NCBI GenBank assembly: GCA_003162495.1
Contig: PMOF01000288.1
Location: 1-13,308, forward strand
Reading direction: 5' to 3'
DNA: 13,308 nt
From: Acidobacteriaceae bacterium
Lineage (GTDB): Bacteria; Acidobacteriota; Terriglobia; Terriglobales; Acidobacteriaceae
In this document: positions 7,716 to 13,308 of the stretch, in pieces
Layout of the letters: each line of letters begins with the position of its first letter
Numbering within the stretch: position 1 is the first letter of the stretch
Notes under the pieces: model-generated
What the model was told of the DNA's origin: nothing
Databases searched by the model: none
What the model saw: the letters and a program-made list of their open reading frames with translations, nothing else
Made by a program: the position numbers and the translations under genes

Positions 7716-7746
7716 CAGATAGCCTGAATGATGCAGATAGTCTGAA
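7716..7746. repeat. Direct repeat of 13 bases
   Basis: CAGATAGCCTGAA (7716-7728) and CAGATAGTCTGAA (7734-7746) differ at one base and are offset by 18 bases. They lie in the gap between two converging genes. No function is evident. Confidence 0.55.
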
Positions 7747-7799
7747 CCCGTAAGCAGCTTCGCGATCCGCTCATGTGCAGGGTGCGATTGCCTTCGGAG

Positions 7800-8471
7800 T
7801 CAACCCATGTGTTTGTTTAGAAAGCTGAGGGAGCGCTCGCGCGCTTGTGCTGCTGCTTCGGCGTTGTAACTGGGACGAGGGTTGCAGTTGAAGCCGTGAC
7901 CGGCGTCATACCAAAAGATTTGCACCTCGGGATGCGCGGCGTGCACCTTTTCGACGTCCTCGGCTGGGATGTGTGTGTCCTGCTTGCCGAAATGAAGCAT
8001 GACGGGTGCCGCGGGCGTTTCTCCGGCATAGTTGCCGATGCGGCCGGCGTAATAGCCGACCGCGGCTGCCGTACGGAGGCGGGTTGCGGCCAGCCAGGCG
8101 AGGGTTCCACCGAGACAGTAGCCGATGACGCCGACTTTCTTGCCCGTGGCACAGGCGGCAAACTCGACCGCGGCCGCCACATCGGCGAGCGACTTTTCCA
8201 TGTCGATCAAGGGGACGAGCCTCATGGCTGCCTGCAGGTCGGCGCCTTCGTATCCGAGATCGACGCCTGGCTGAATGCGGTCAAAGAGCGCCGGAGCAAC
8301 GGCGAGAAATCCGTCTTTCGCGTAGCCATCCGCTACGGAGCGGATGTGGGCGTTGACTCCGAAAATCTCCTGGACGACCACCAGTCCCGCTTTGGGCTTG
8401 CCCTCGGGCCGGGCCACGTACGCGGTGAGTTTGTGCCCGTCCTCTGCACTCAAGGTTACATAATCGCCCAT
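7800..8471 (-). CDS. Dienelactone hydrolase family protein
   Basis: 223 residues from the ATG at 8471. AAGGAG lies five bases upstream (complement 8477-8482), which rules out the longer frame from 8507 because that frame would read through this ribosome binding site. It is an alpha/beta-hydrolase of the DLH type with the full triad visible: Cys119 in the GYCLGG nucleophile elbow, Asp165 in GKQDTHIP and His192 in DAGHGF. Glu35 in VVVQEIFGVN matches the family glutamate that pairs with the nucleophile. Length fits classical carboxymethylenebutenolidase (~230 aa), which opens dienelactone in chlorocatechol breakdown. No other aromatic-degradation genes are near, so the substrate is uncertain and a general hydrolase role is possible. 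It lies 69 bases after the 185-aa gene on the same strand, probably in one transcript, and is probably cytoplasmic, with no signal peptide. Confidence 0.92.
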   Translation of the reverse strand: MGDYVTLSAEDGHKLTAYVARPEGKPKAGLVVVQEIFGVNAHIRSVADGYAKDGFLAVAPALFDRIQPGVDLGYEGADLQAAMRLVPLIDMEKSLADVAAAVEFAACATGKKVGVIGYCLGGTLAWLAATRLRTAAAVGYYAGRIGNYAGETPAAPVMLHFGKQDTHIPAEDVEKVHAAHPEVQIFWYDAGHGFNCNPRPSYNAEAAAQARERSLSFLNKHMG

Positions 8472-8540
8472 TGCAACTCCTTGCTGCTTAGAATATTCAG
8501 GCAGCAAGGAAGTTGTCCAACTCTGGCGGCAGCGCAGCTT

Positions 8541-9098
8541 CTAGTTGACCGCCGGCGGCAGCATCAAAGGCTTGCGCTTCCCCAGCTCGTCGCGCACCAG
8601 GGTGAGGCCGAGAATGCAGCGCTCGAATCCATCGGAGAGGCGGCCGAATAGAGCCGCTTCCTGCTCATACTCAAAAAGGTTGAACTGGCTGACGATGAAG
8701 TAACTCTGCTTGCCGGCCAGGATGAGTTCGCCGAGGCTCGGGCGGTGACGACGATGGTGGTGTTTCGAGTCGGTGGCGTCGGGATACATGCCGGCGACGA
8801 AGAGGGCATAGTCCCCAATGTGCTTGCGGACGGCGCGCTCCGCATCGAAGGAGGGAGCAGTGCCGTGGACCGGGTCTGCGGCGAGCATCATTTCGGTCAG
8901 CTCTTCAATGGGACGGCCGGCCTCATCGCGCACTTTGTAGAGTTTGTCGGCCTCAGTGAATTCACAGAGCAGTCGGGCGACATAACCGGTCACGTCCGGA
9001 TCGTGCAACCCGAGCTTGCCTTCATAGCTGTTGCGCACTGCCTGCTGGAAGAATGGTTCGAGTGGATGAGGCTGGGTCGGTTGAAACGGGGTCTGCAT
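8541..9098 (-). CDS. Unrecognised protein, 185 aa, conserved-looking, upstream of the dienelactone hydrolase gene
   Basis: I do not recognise a named domain. The start at 9098 is well supported by GGGAGG (complement 9104-9109) five bases upstream. The protein is soluble-looking, without signal peptide or membrane helix. The N-terminus is proline-rich. Notable segments are HDPDVTGYVARLLCEF (32-47), a KHIGDYALFVAGMYPD stretch (92-107), a basic patch KHHHRRHR (112-119), and GKQSYFIVSQF (129-139) followed by FEYEQEAALFGRLSDGFERC. Coding is supported by the ribosome binding site, balanced composition and position at the head of a likely two-gene transcript with the hydrolase. The pattern of short hydrophobic blocks and invariant-looking GD/DP motifs suggests an all-helical domain, but this is a guess. 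Confidence 0.8.
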   Translation of the reverse strand: MQTPFQPTQPHPLEPFFQQAVRNSYEGKLGLHDPDVTGYVARLLCEFTEADKLYKVRDEAGRPIEELTEMMLAADPVHGTAPSFDAERAVRKHIGDYALFVAGMYPDATDSKHHHRRHRPSLGELILAGKQSYFIVSQFNLFEYEQEAALFGRLSDGFERCILGLTLVRDELGKRKPLMLPPAVN

Positions 9099-9206
9099 AC
9101 ACGCCTCCCATTGCCGCTCAAGTCAGCTGTTCGCTTTTGAAGCGGTGGCCGGCTTGCGCCGATTCAGGAGTGCCAGCCACTGCCCATTCATCATGCTGTA
9201 ACACTG

Positions 9207-9223
9207 AGCTTATCGGATAAGTT
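9207..9223. promoter_or_regulatory. Palindrome CTTATCGGATAAG upstream of the 185-aa gene
   Basis: CTTATC (9209-9214) and GATAAG (9216-9221) are perfect inverted arms around a single G, and A9207/T9223 extend the symmetry. It sits about 110 bases upstream of the gene beginning at 9098, a plausible place for an operator. No clear promoter was found next to it. Confidence 0.35.
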
Positions 9224-9273
9224 GCGTTTGCCAAGAGGGGGGAGCCAACTTAGTTAGCAGAGTGGCGGGTCGA

Positions 9274-9315
9274 TTGCAATGGAACTCATGCAAAGGAACT
9301 GATGCAAAGGAACTG
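9274..9315. repeat. Tandem 14-base repeat, three copies
   Basis: Two identical units ATGCAAAGGAACTG (9288-9301 and 9302-9315) follow a diverged unit (9274-9287, 11 of 14 matches). They lie in the non-coding gap between transaldolase and the 185-aa gene, directly before the + strand hairpin at 9332. Confidence 0.85.
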
Positions 9316-9331
9316 TGGCCATAAAGCGCGG

Positions 9332-9365
9332 GGGGCAGACTTTGGGTGCTGCCCCTTTTGCTTTT
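9332..9365 (+). terminator. Intrinsic terminator-like hairpin pointing along the + strand
   Basis: GGGGCAG (9332-9338) pairs perfectly with CTGCCCC (9349-9355), and TTTTGCTTTT follows on the + strand (9356-9365). On the - strand the stem is followed only by CCGCGCTTTA, a poor T-tract. The only flanking genes are on the - strand. It could act as a weak end for the transaldolase transcript, or stop + strand transcription entering that gene from below. Confidence 0.65.
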
Positions 9366-9376
9366 CCTGTTTGCGG

Positions 9377-10378
9377 TTACACCGCGGCGGGAGCGCGAGA
9401 CTCCAACTCGGCGAGGCGCTTGGCGAGCAGGGTTTCCAGCTTGACGAGCGCGTCGGAGAAGCCCTGGATGCCTTCCTTGAGTTTGTCGGTGGCCATGCGG
9501 TCTTCCGCATGCATGGCATCGAAGGTGGCCTTGTCCATCTTGATCTGCATGATGATCTGGGTCTTTGCGGCTTCGGGGTCAAGCTTGCGCGGCAGATCGC
9601 CTTGCGTGGATTCGAGCTCGGCCAGCAGCTGCGGCGAGATGGTCAGTAGATCGCAGCCGGCCAGTTGCTCGATCTCTCCGATGTTACGGAAGCTTGCGCC
9701 CATTACCAAAGTCTTGTAACCGAATTTCTTGTAATAGTTATAGACCTTGGTTACCGACTGCACGCCTGGATCGTCAGCGCCCTGGTAATCCTTGCCGGTG
9801 TCTTTCTTGTACCAGTCGAGGATGCGGCCAACGAAGGGCGAAACGAGGGTGACGCCGGCCTCAGCGGCCGCGACGGCCTGATGCAATCCGAAGAGCAGGG
9901 TCAGGTTGCAGTGGATGCCCTCTTTCTCCAGGATTTCAGCGGCGCGGATTCCTTCCCAGGTGGAAGCGATCTTGATCAGGACGCGGTCGCGGCCAATCTT
10001 TGCCTGGTCGTACTGCGCAATGATGCCGCGCGCCTGCGCGAGGGTGGCATCGGTGTCATAGGACAGGCGTGCGTCCACTTCAGTGGAGACGCGGCCGGGC
10101 ACGATGGCCAGGATTTTCTTGCCGAAGGCGACAGCCAGGCGCTGGAAAGCCAGGTTGGCCACGGACGCATCGGTGGCGCTATCGCCTAACTCCTTGCGCG
10201 CTCCCTGCAGCACTTCGTCCACGATCGGTTGATATTGGGGCATCTGGGCCGCGGCGGCAATCAGCGAAGGATTGGTGGTGGAGTCTTGCGGATGAAATTT
10301 TTCAATCGACTGAATGTCGCCAGTGTCGGCGACGATCTTGGTGTAGTTGCGCAATTGTTCGAGCAGATTTTGCGGCAT
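9377..10378 (-). CDS. tal: Transaldolase
   Basis: 333 residues from the ATG at 10378 with AAGGAGG (complement 10383-10389) just upstream. It exchanges a three-carbon dihydroxyacetone unit between sedoheptulose 7-phosphate and glyceraldehyde 3-phosphate in the non-oxidative pentose phosphate pathway, in the cytoplasm. The sequence closely follows the TalB type: Asp18 in VADTGD, the [10 protein letters not shown] motif (31-40), Glu100 in [12 protein letters not shown], Schiff-base Lys136 in [12 protein letters not shown], then NLTLLF and [13 protein letters not shown]. Length matches the classical ~317-335-residue subfamily rather than the short ~220-residue type. It follows the FAH-family gene by 109 bases on the same strand with no obvious terminator between them, so read-through is possible. 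A 6-bp hairpin lies just before its ribosome binding site. Confidence 0.97.
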   Translation of the reverse strand: MPQNLLEQLRNYTKIVADTGDIQSIEKFHPQDSTTNPSLIAAAAQMPQYQPIVDEVLQGARKELGDSATDASVANLAFQRLAVAFGKKILAIVPGRVSTEVDARLSYDTDATLAQARGIIAQYDQAKIGRDRVLIKIASTWEGIRAAEILEKEGIHCNLTLLFGLHQAVAAAEAGVTLVSPFVGRILDWYKKDTGKDYQGADDPGVQSVTKVYNYYKKFGYKTLVMGASFRNIGEIEQLAGCDLLTISPQLLAELESTQGDLPRKLDPEAAKTQIIMQIKMDKATFDAMHAEDRMATDKLKEGIQGFSDALVKLETLLAKRLAELESRAPAAV

Positions 10379-10397
10379 GATTCCTCCTTGGGGAAGG

Positions 10398-10417
10398 GCG
10401 CTTTAGTCGTCAAGCGC
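10398..10417 (-). promoter_or_regulatory. Hairpin in the transaldolase leader
   Basis: GCGCTT and AAGCGC form a perfect 6-bp stem with an eight-base loop, nine bases ahead of the ribosome binding site. CCTT/AAGG just downstream could also mask part of that site. There is no T-tract. A role in translation control is only a possibility. Confidence 0.3.
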
Positions 10418-10487
10418 ATTCGGCAATAGTGTACCGCTCTTTAGATTCGGCCGCTCGGTCAAGGTTGCACAGAAAGGCGGGATGGGC

Positions 10488-11306
10488 TCAGGCGGCGTCC
10501 GTTTGCGCTGTGTTGGCGAGCACGCCCAATCCGTCTATAAATACCTCGACCCGGTCGCCTGCGGCCAGCGGCCCTACCCCGGACGGGGTCCCAGTGAGGA
10601 TCAGATCGCCAGGTTCAAGGGTAATTGCGGCGGAGATATAGACGAGAAGTTCTGGAATCCTAAAGATGAAATCGCGAGTCGAGCCGTGCTGGCGGAGCTC
10701 GCCATTGACGCGGGTTTCAACGATAAGGCCGGCTTCAGGGTCCAGTTCGTCGCTGACCAGGGGACCGACCGGGCAAAAAGTGTCGAATCCCTTGGCGCGG
10801 GTCCACTGGCCGTCCGTCTTTTGCAGGTCGCGTGCGGTTACGTCGTTGACCAGGGTGTAACCGCGAACGACGGCGCGCCAGTCAGCGTCCGGCTGCAGCC
10901 TGGTGGTGCGCTGTCCGATCACCAGCGCCAGTTCTCCCTCGAAATCGACGCGCGCAGAGGCCGCGGGCAGGCGGACAATGCCGCCGGGCTTGAGCAGCGA
11001 TGATGGCGGCTTGAAGAAGAGCAGAGGCTCAATGGGGATGTCGTTGTCCAACTCCTTGACATGGTCACGATAGTTGCGGCCCACGCAGACGATTTTGCTG
11101 GGCGTGACAGGGGGCAGCAGGTCAGCGGCCGAAACGGGCATGGGCTCGAAATCGAAACTCCATGAAGTGGCACGACCGTGCTCGAGGCGGAAGGCAAGAT
11201 CCTCTTCCGGCGCGCGGGTAAGGTCGACGATCCACGGCTCGCCGTTGCGGTCTTCAACGGCCCCATAGTGGACTTGGTCATTGAGCAGGAAGCGGCAGTA
11301 TTTCAC
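10488..11306 (-). CDS. Fumarylacetoacetate hydrolase (FAH) family protein
   Basis: 272 residues starting at a GTG (11306), with GAGGAG ten bases upstream. Residues ~1-65 are a variable N-terminal region and ~70-268 the FAH fold. Metal-binding residues are visible: Glu123 and Glu125 in DFEGELALVIG, and Asp155 in NDVTARDLQ. Other family motifs are VGRNYRDHVKEL (75-86), KGFDTFCPVGP (172-182) and LTGTPSGVGPL (237-247). Members cleave or decarboxylate acylpyruvates and related diketo acids; examples are fumarylpyruvate hydrolase, oxaloacetate decarboxylase and homoprotocatechuate-pathway isomerase. The exact substrate cannot be assigned. It starts 27 bases after the FN3 lipoprotein gene on the same strand, so the two are probably co-transcribed, and transaldolase follows. 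Confidence 0.93.
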   Translation of the reverse strand: MKYCRFLLNDQVHYGAVEDRNGEPWIVDLTRAPEEDLAFRLEHGRATSWSFDFEPMPVSAADLLPPVTPSKIVCVGRNYRDHVKELDNDIPIEPLLFFKPPSSLLKPGGIVRLPAASARVDFEGELALVIGQRTTRLQPDADWRAVVRGYTLVNDVTARDLQKTDGQWTRAKGFDTFCPVGPLVSDELDPEAGLIVETRVNGELRQHGSTRDFIFRIPELLVYISAAITLEPGDLILTGTPSGVGPLAAGDRVEVFIDGLGVLANTAQTDAA

Positions 11307-11333
11307 GGAAGAATCTCTCCTCGCTGTGTGCGG

Positions 11334-12467
11334 CTATGGGTTGGGAACGGCTTCTGCGGCCTCGGCGGAACGCGCGCTCTCATGCCCGCTTTGATCGATA
11401 GCGCTGACGGCGTAGCGGTAGGTGTGGCCGGGTTGGACGCCGTTGTCGTGGAAGGCTGGGCCGGGGAGCGGTTGCGCGGGCGAGATGCGCTGCCATTCGT
11501 CCGCGGCCTCGCGGCGGTAGACCTGGTAGCCGGCAAGGTCGGCGTCGGTTACGGGCTGCCAGCTCAAATCGATCGCGGTTTCGGCACCGCTTTCCCCAGC
11601 CGTGGCCACAGCAGCCAGGCCGATGGGCACGGCGGGCGGAAAGACGTCTTGAGTCTCGACGCGGACGGGGGCGGAAAGCTCGCCGTCCAGCTCCAGCGTC
11701 TGGCCGCCGGCAGAGACGCGAGCGACTCGCTGAACTCGATACTCATAGGTTTGGCCGAAGCGGATGCCTTTGTCCAGAGCCTGGTCAGTTGCGCGGTCAG
11801 ATGTTGCACCGGGCCCAACAAGCAGGTTTTGCTCTGCTGGTTCCGGCTCCGGGGCAAGAATGGCTTGCTGGGACTTCGGCTTGGCGTCGGAAGCGGCGTT
11901 GGGTTGAGGCGTGAGCAGCTTGCGTTGCAAGCGAATGGCCGTGTTTTCATTGACCGGCGCCCAGCGCAGCACGACGCCCGCTTTAGTTACGGTCGCGGCC
12001 AGGCCGGTCACCGCAGGGGGGGCTTCGCCGGCCAGAACCAGGGCGGGATTTGACAGGCCTGCAGAGCGGCCGTTGCGATTCTTGAGCTCAACAAAATAGG
12101 TGAGCTGGCGGGGCGCGCCGGAAGCGAGCGCGGGCGGCAATGTGTCGGTACCGGCACCATCCGAACCGGGAGCGAGGAAAAGATGGAGGGGGATATCCAC
12201 GCAGGTTCCGGAGGTTTCCTGGCGGCACAGGCGCACAGGCAGGTCGCCCTTGAGCAGCACCTTGTCGGTGGTTCGCCGGGGCGTTTTCCAGGTGAGCGAA
12301 ACCTGGTTGCCGCTGCGGACTGCGGCCAGGTCCGTGACCGTAGCGGGCAGGTTGAGCGAGGGCGCCAGAGGTGCACTGGGGGTTCCGCATCCAGTCAAGG
12401 CCAGCAGCCCAGCCATTGCAAAAGGCACCGCTGTCCATCCCCACCTGAGCGTCGCTTTCATTGCCAT
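11334..12467 (-). CDS. Lipoprotein with fibronectin type III repeats
   Basis: 377 residues from the ATG at 12467; an alternative ATG two codons in, at 12461, is equally possible and neither has a strong ribosome binding site. A lipoprotein signal peptide ends at the LTGC lipobox with Cys27 as the lipidated residue. Three FN3-like units follow at roughly 41-149, 150-276 and 279-375. The last is the clearest (DLSWQPVTDADLAGYQVYRRE ... PGHTYRYAVSAIDQSGHES). The second is interrupted by a ~45-residue Pro/Ala/Gln-rich insert (about 187-232). No enzyme domain is present. It is probably anchored in the envelope and binds protein or polysaccharide, which is an inference. Its downstream neighbour, 27 bases away, is a cytoplasmic FAH-family enzyme, an unrelated-looking partner. 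CGNR lies 87 bases upstream on the same strand. Confidence 0.87.
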   Translation of the reverse strand: MAMKATLRWGWTAVPFAMAGLLALTGCGTPSAPLAPSLNLPATVTDLAAVRSGNQVSLTWKTPRRTTDKVLLKGDLPVRLCRQETSGTCVDIPLHLFLAPGSDGAGTDTLPPALASGAPRQLTYFVELKNRNGRSAGLSNPALVLAGEAPPAVTGLAATVTKAGVVLRWAPVNENTAIRLQRKLLTPQPNAASDAKPKSQQAILAPEPEPAEQNLLVGPGATSDRATDQALDKGIRFGQTYEYRVQRVARVSAGGQTLELDGELSAPVRVETQDVFPPAVPIGLAAVATAGESGAETAIDLSWQPVTDADLAGYQVYRREAADEWQRISPAQPLPGPAFHDNGVQPGHTYRYAVSAIDQSGHESARSAEAAEAVPNP

Positions 12468-12486
12468 CCCAGTTTAACGGAGCGCG

Positions 12487-12510
12487 GCGGTCAAGGTTCC
12501 GCCTGACCGC
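12487..12510 (-). repeat. Inverted repeat between the CGNR and lipoprotein genes
   Basis: GCGGTCA (12487-12493) and TGACCGC (12504-12510) form a perfect 7-bp stem with a ten-base loop. No T-tract follows on the - strand. It could be an operator or a weak transcript end for the CGNR gene. Another GCGGTCA lies at 12551-12557, at the CGNR stop codon. Confidence 0.4.
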
Positions 12511-12554
12511 AGAATCGAATGTGAGGACTTGCATGGGGACGCGGCTTGAGGCGG

Positions 12555-13169
12555 TCAGCCCGGGTGCTGGGCTTTAAATCGCCGGGCCTTCATGCGGTTG
12601 CCGCAAATCCGCATGTCACACCAGCGGCGGCTGTGGTTCTTGCTGGTGTCCAGGAAAAGCCATCGGCACTTAGGGTTATTGCACGCCCGAACTCTTCGCG
12701 AGTCGTCTGAGAGCATCAGTCCTGCGGCGCCTGAAGATAAAAGCCAAAGCGGAATCTCCGGGTCAGCGTCCATCTCAGGCCATTTCCACGCCAGTCCCAA
12801 CTTCTTCCAGCGGAGTTTCTGATGGTTCCGGGCCGCTTTGAAATATCTCTCCAGCACCTTTAACGGTCCTGGGTCCGGAACACTCCCATCGAGCCCGGCA
12901 TAGAAGACTTCGGCCAGGGCTCCGCGGAGCTCCTTCGATTCGGTCAGCACCCGCTTCGCGTCGCCGCTGCCGCTTGCACCTAGCAGGCGGCGCGCCTGCT
13001 TGGCCGTGATCAACTCGGACTGCTCAGCGAAGCGAAGAAGTGAGTCGTAGCTGGTCAGCAGTTCTTCGGGATTGCCTGGACGGAATCTCCAATCGAGAGT
13101 GTTGACGAAATCGAGCGCGGCGTGGCCGCCGACCAATTCAAAGGCGGGACTATTTGAACTCTTGCTCAT
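12555..13169 (-). CDS. CGNR zinc-finger / ABATE-domain putative transcription regulator
   Basis: 204 residues from the ATG at 13169, with GGAGGG ten bases upstream. Residues ~8-150 match the ABATE domain, recognised by FELVGGHAALDFVNTLDWR near the start. The C-terminus is a CGNR zinc finger: Cys163 and Cys168 in RACNNPKCRWLFLD, Cys184 and Cys189 in RRWCDMRICGNR, with the eponymous Cys-Gly-Asn-Arg at 189-192. All four likely zinc ligands are present. Proteins of this architecture are described as putative stress-related transcription regulators; few have been studied. It is transcribed away from an unidentified + strand gene, and the spacer contains repeated GGTTATC/GATAAC half-sites. Such a divergent layout would suit self-regulation together with control of the neighbour, but this is inferred. 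Confidence 0.93.
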   Translation of the reverse strand: MSKSSNSPAFELVGGHAALDFVNTLDWRFRPGNPEELLTSYDSLLRFAEQSELITAKQARRLLGASGSGDAKRVLTESKELRGALAEVFYAGLDGSVPDPGPLKVLERYFKAARNHQKLRWKKLGLAWKWPEMDADPEIPLWLLSSGAAGLMLSDDSRRVRACNNPKCRWLFLDTSKNHSRRWCDMRICGNRMKARRFKAQHPG

Positions 13170-13193
13170 TGACTGCTAACCCTCCAAATCAGT

Positions 13194-13222
13194 TTGACAG
13201 GTTATCTGCGTTATGTAAAGAT
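13194..13222 (+). promoter_or_regulatory. Candidate promoter for the right-edge gene
   Basis: TTGACA (13194-13199) is a perfect -35 box. The only -10 candidates at proper spacing are weak (TAAAGA at 13216-13221 or AAAGAT at 13217-13222). A start at about 13229 would leave only a few bases before the ATG at 13234, in keeping with the lack of a ribosome binding site. Confidence 0.3.
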
Positions 13223-13254
13223 GATAACTGTCTATGGCTACTTTAACGGTTATC
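13200..13254. promoter_or_regulatory. Possible operator array: GGTTATC / GATAAC half-sites
   Basis: GGTTATC occurs at 13200-13206 and 13248-13254, and the inverted GATAAC at 13223-13228. The first and second copies flank the candidate -10 region, and the third lies within the first codons of the right-edge gene. The divergent CGNR regulator is the natural candidate binder. Confidence 0.35.
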
Positions 13255-13308
13255 AATCCGCAACCAGAAACTTCTCAGCCGAAGCTCGATATTCGCATGC
13301 TGATGGCA
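13234..13308 (+). CDS. N-terminus of an unidentified protein, cut by the right edge
   Basis: ATG at 13234 opens a frame that is clear to the window end (25 codons), beginning MATLTVINPQPETSQPKLDI. The short polar, proline-containing start followed by RMLMA could lead into a first membrane helix, as in transporters, but too little is visible to name it. There is no ribosome binding site. An ATG at 13221 in another frame is also open to the edge and cannot be excluded. The case for a gene here rests on the divergent arrangement with the CGNR regulator and the promoter-like TTGACA upstream. Confidence 0.5.
   Translation, partial: MATLTVINPQPETSQPKLDIRMLMA

Noticed and set aside
7845..8651. + strand open frame of 268 aa opposite the hydrolase
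   Set aside because: The - strand carries an intact dienelactone-hydrolase triad with correct motifs; the + frame has none.
9274..9315. Tandem repeat considered as a CRISPR remnant
   Set aside because: Units are adjacent without spacers, only 14 bases long, and no cas genes are near.
11178..12053. + strand open frame of 291 aa opposite the FN3 lipoprotein
   Set aside because: The - strand product has a lipobox and FN3 repeats; this frame is the GC-rich antisense shadow.
10456..12498. Shared 11-mer CGGTCAAGGTT at 10456 and 12488
   Set aside because: Several identical 11-mers are expected by chance in 13 kb; no symmetrical context or consistent placement relative to genes.

Overview
The window looks like a chromosomal segment of an Acidobacteriota bacterium, probably class Terriglobia. 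This is inferred, without any database search, from three things: a ~1,200-residue TonB-dependent receptor with an N-terminal carboxypeptidase-regulatory-like domain followed by a secreted TPR protein, fairly high GC, and CGNR/ABATE, SpoIIM-like and RDD genes close together. I see no rRNA, tRNA, CRISPR array, insertion sequence or phage gene. The window is mostly ordinary metabolic and envelope genes, and the less ordinary material is in the gaps between genes.

Left (1-1769): a SpoIIM/DUF95-type membrane protein, cut by the left edge, runs leftward from 952. An RDD-family membrane protein runs rightward from 951. The two genes face away from each other and their start codons overlap inside one CCATGG. 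A ~900-base gene-free stretch (1770-2674) follows, rich in inverted repeats. It holds two candidate promoters and a terminator-like structure with two alternative pairings, all upstream of the receptor gene.

Centre-left (2675-7697, + strand): the receptor (1,195 aa), a textbook intrinsic terminator, then an exported TPR protein (401 aa). They probably form an outer-membrane/periplasmic pair, although the terminator separates their transcription.

Centre-right (7800-10378, - strand): transaldolase, then a 278-base gap holding a tandem repeat, a palindrome and a terminator that points the 'wrong' way. Next come an unrecognised conserved-looking 185-aa protein and a dienelactone-hydrolase-family enzyme, which are probably co-transcribed.

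Right (10488-13308): on the - strand an FN3-repeat lipoprotein lies 27 bases ahead of a fumarylacetoacetate-hydrolase-family enzyme, with transaldolase following after 109 bases. Upstream is a CGNR zinc-finger/ABATE putative regulator, transcribed away from an unidentified + strand gene that runs off the right edge. Their shared spacer has repeated GGTTATC/GATAAC half-sites.

I did not find a convincing new multi-gene system. The best leads are the structured receptor leader, the divergent CGNR spacer, the orphan 185-aa family, and the unexplained + strand terminator with its 14-base tandem repeat.
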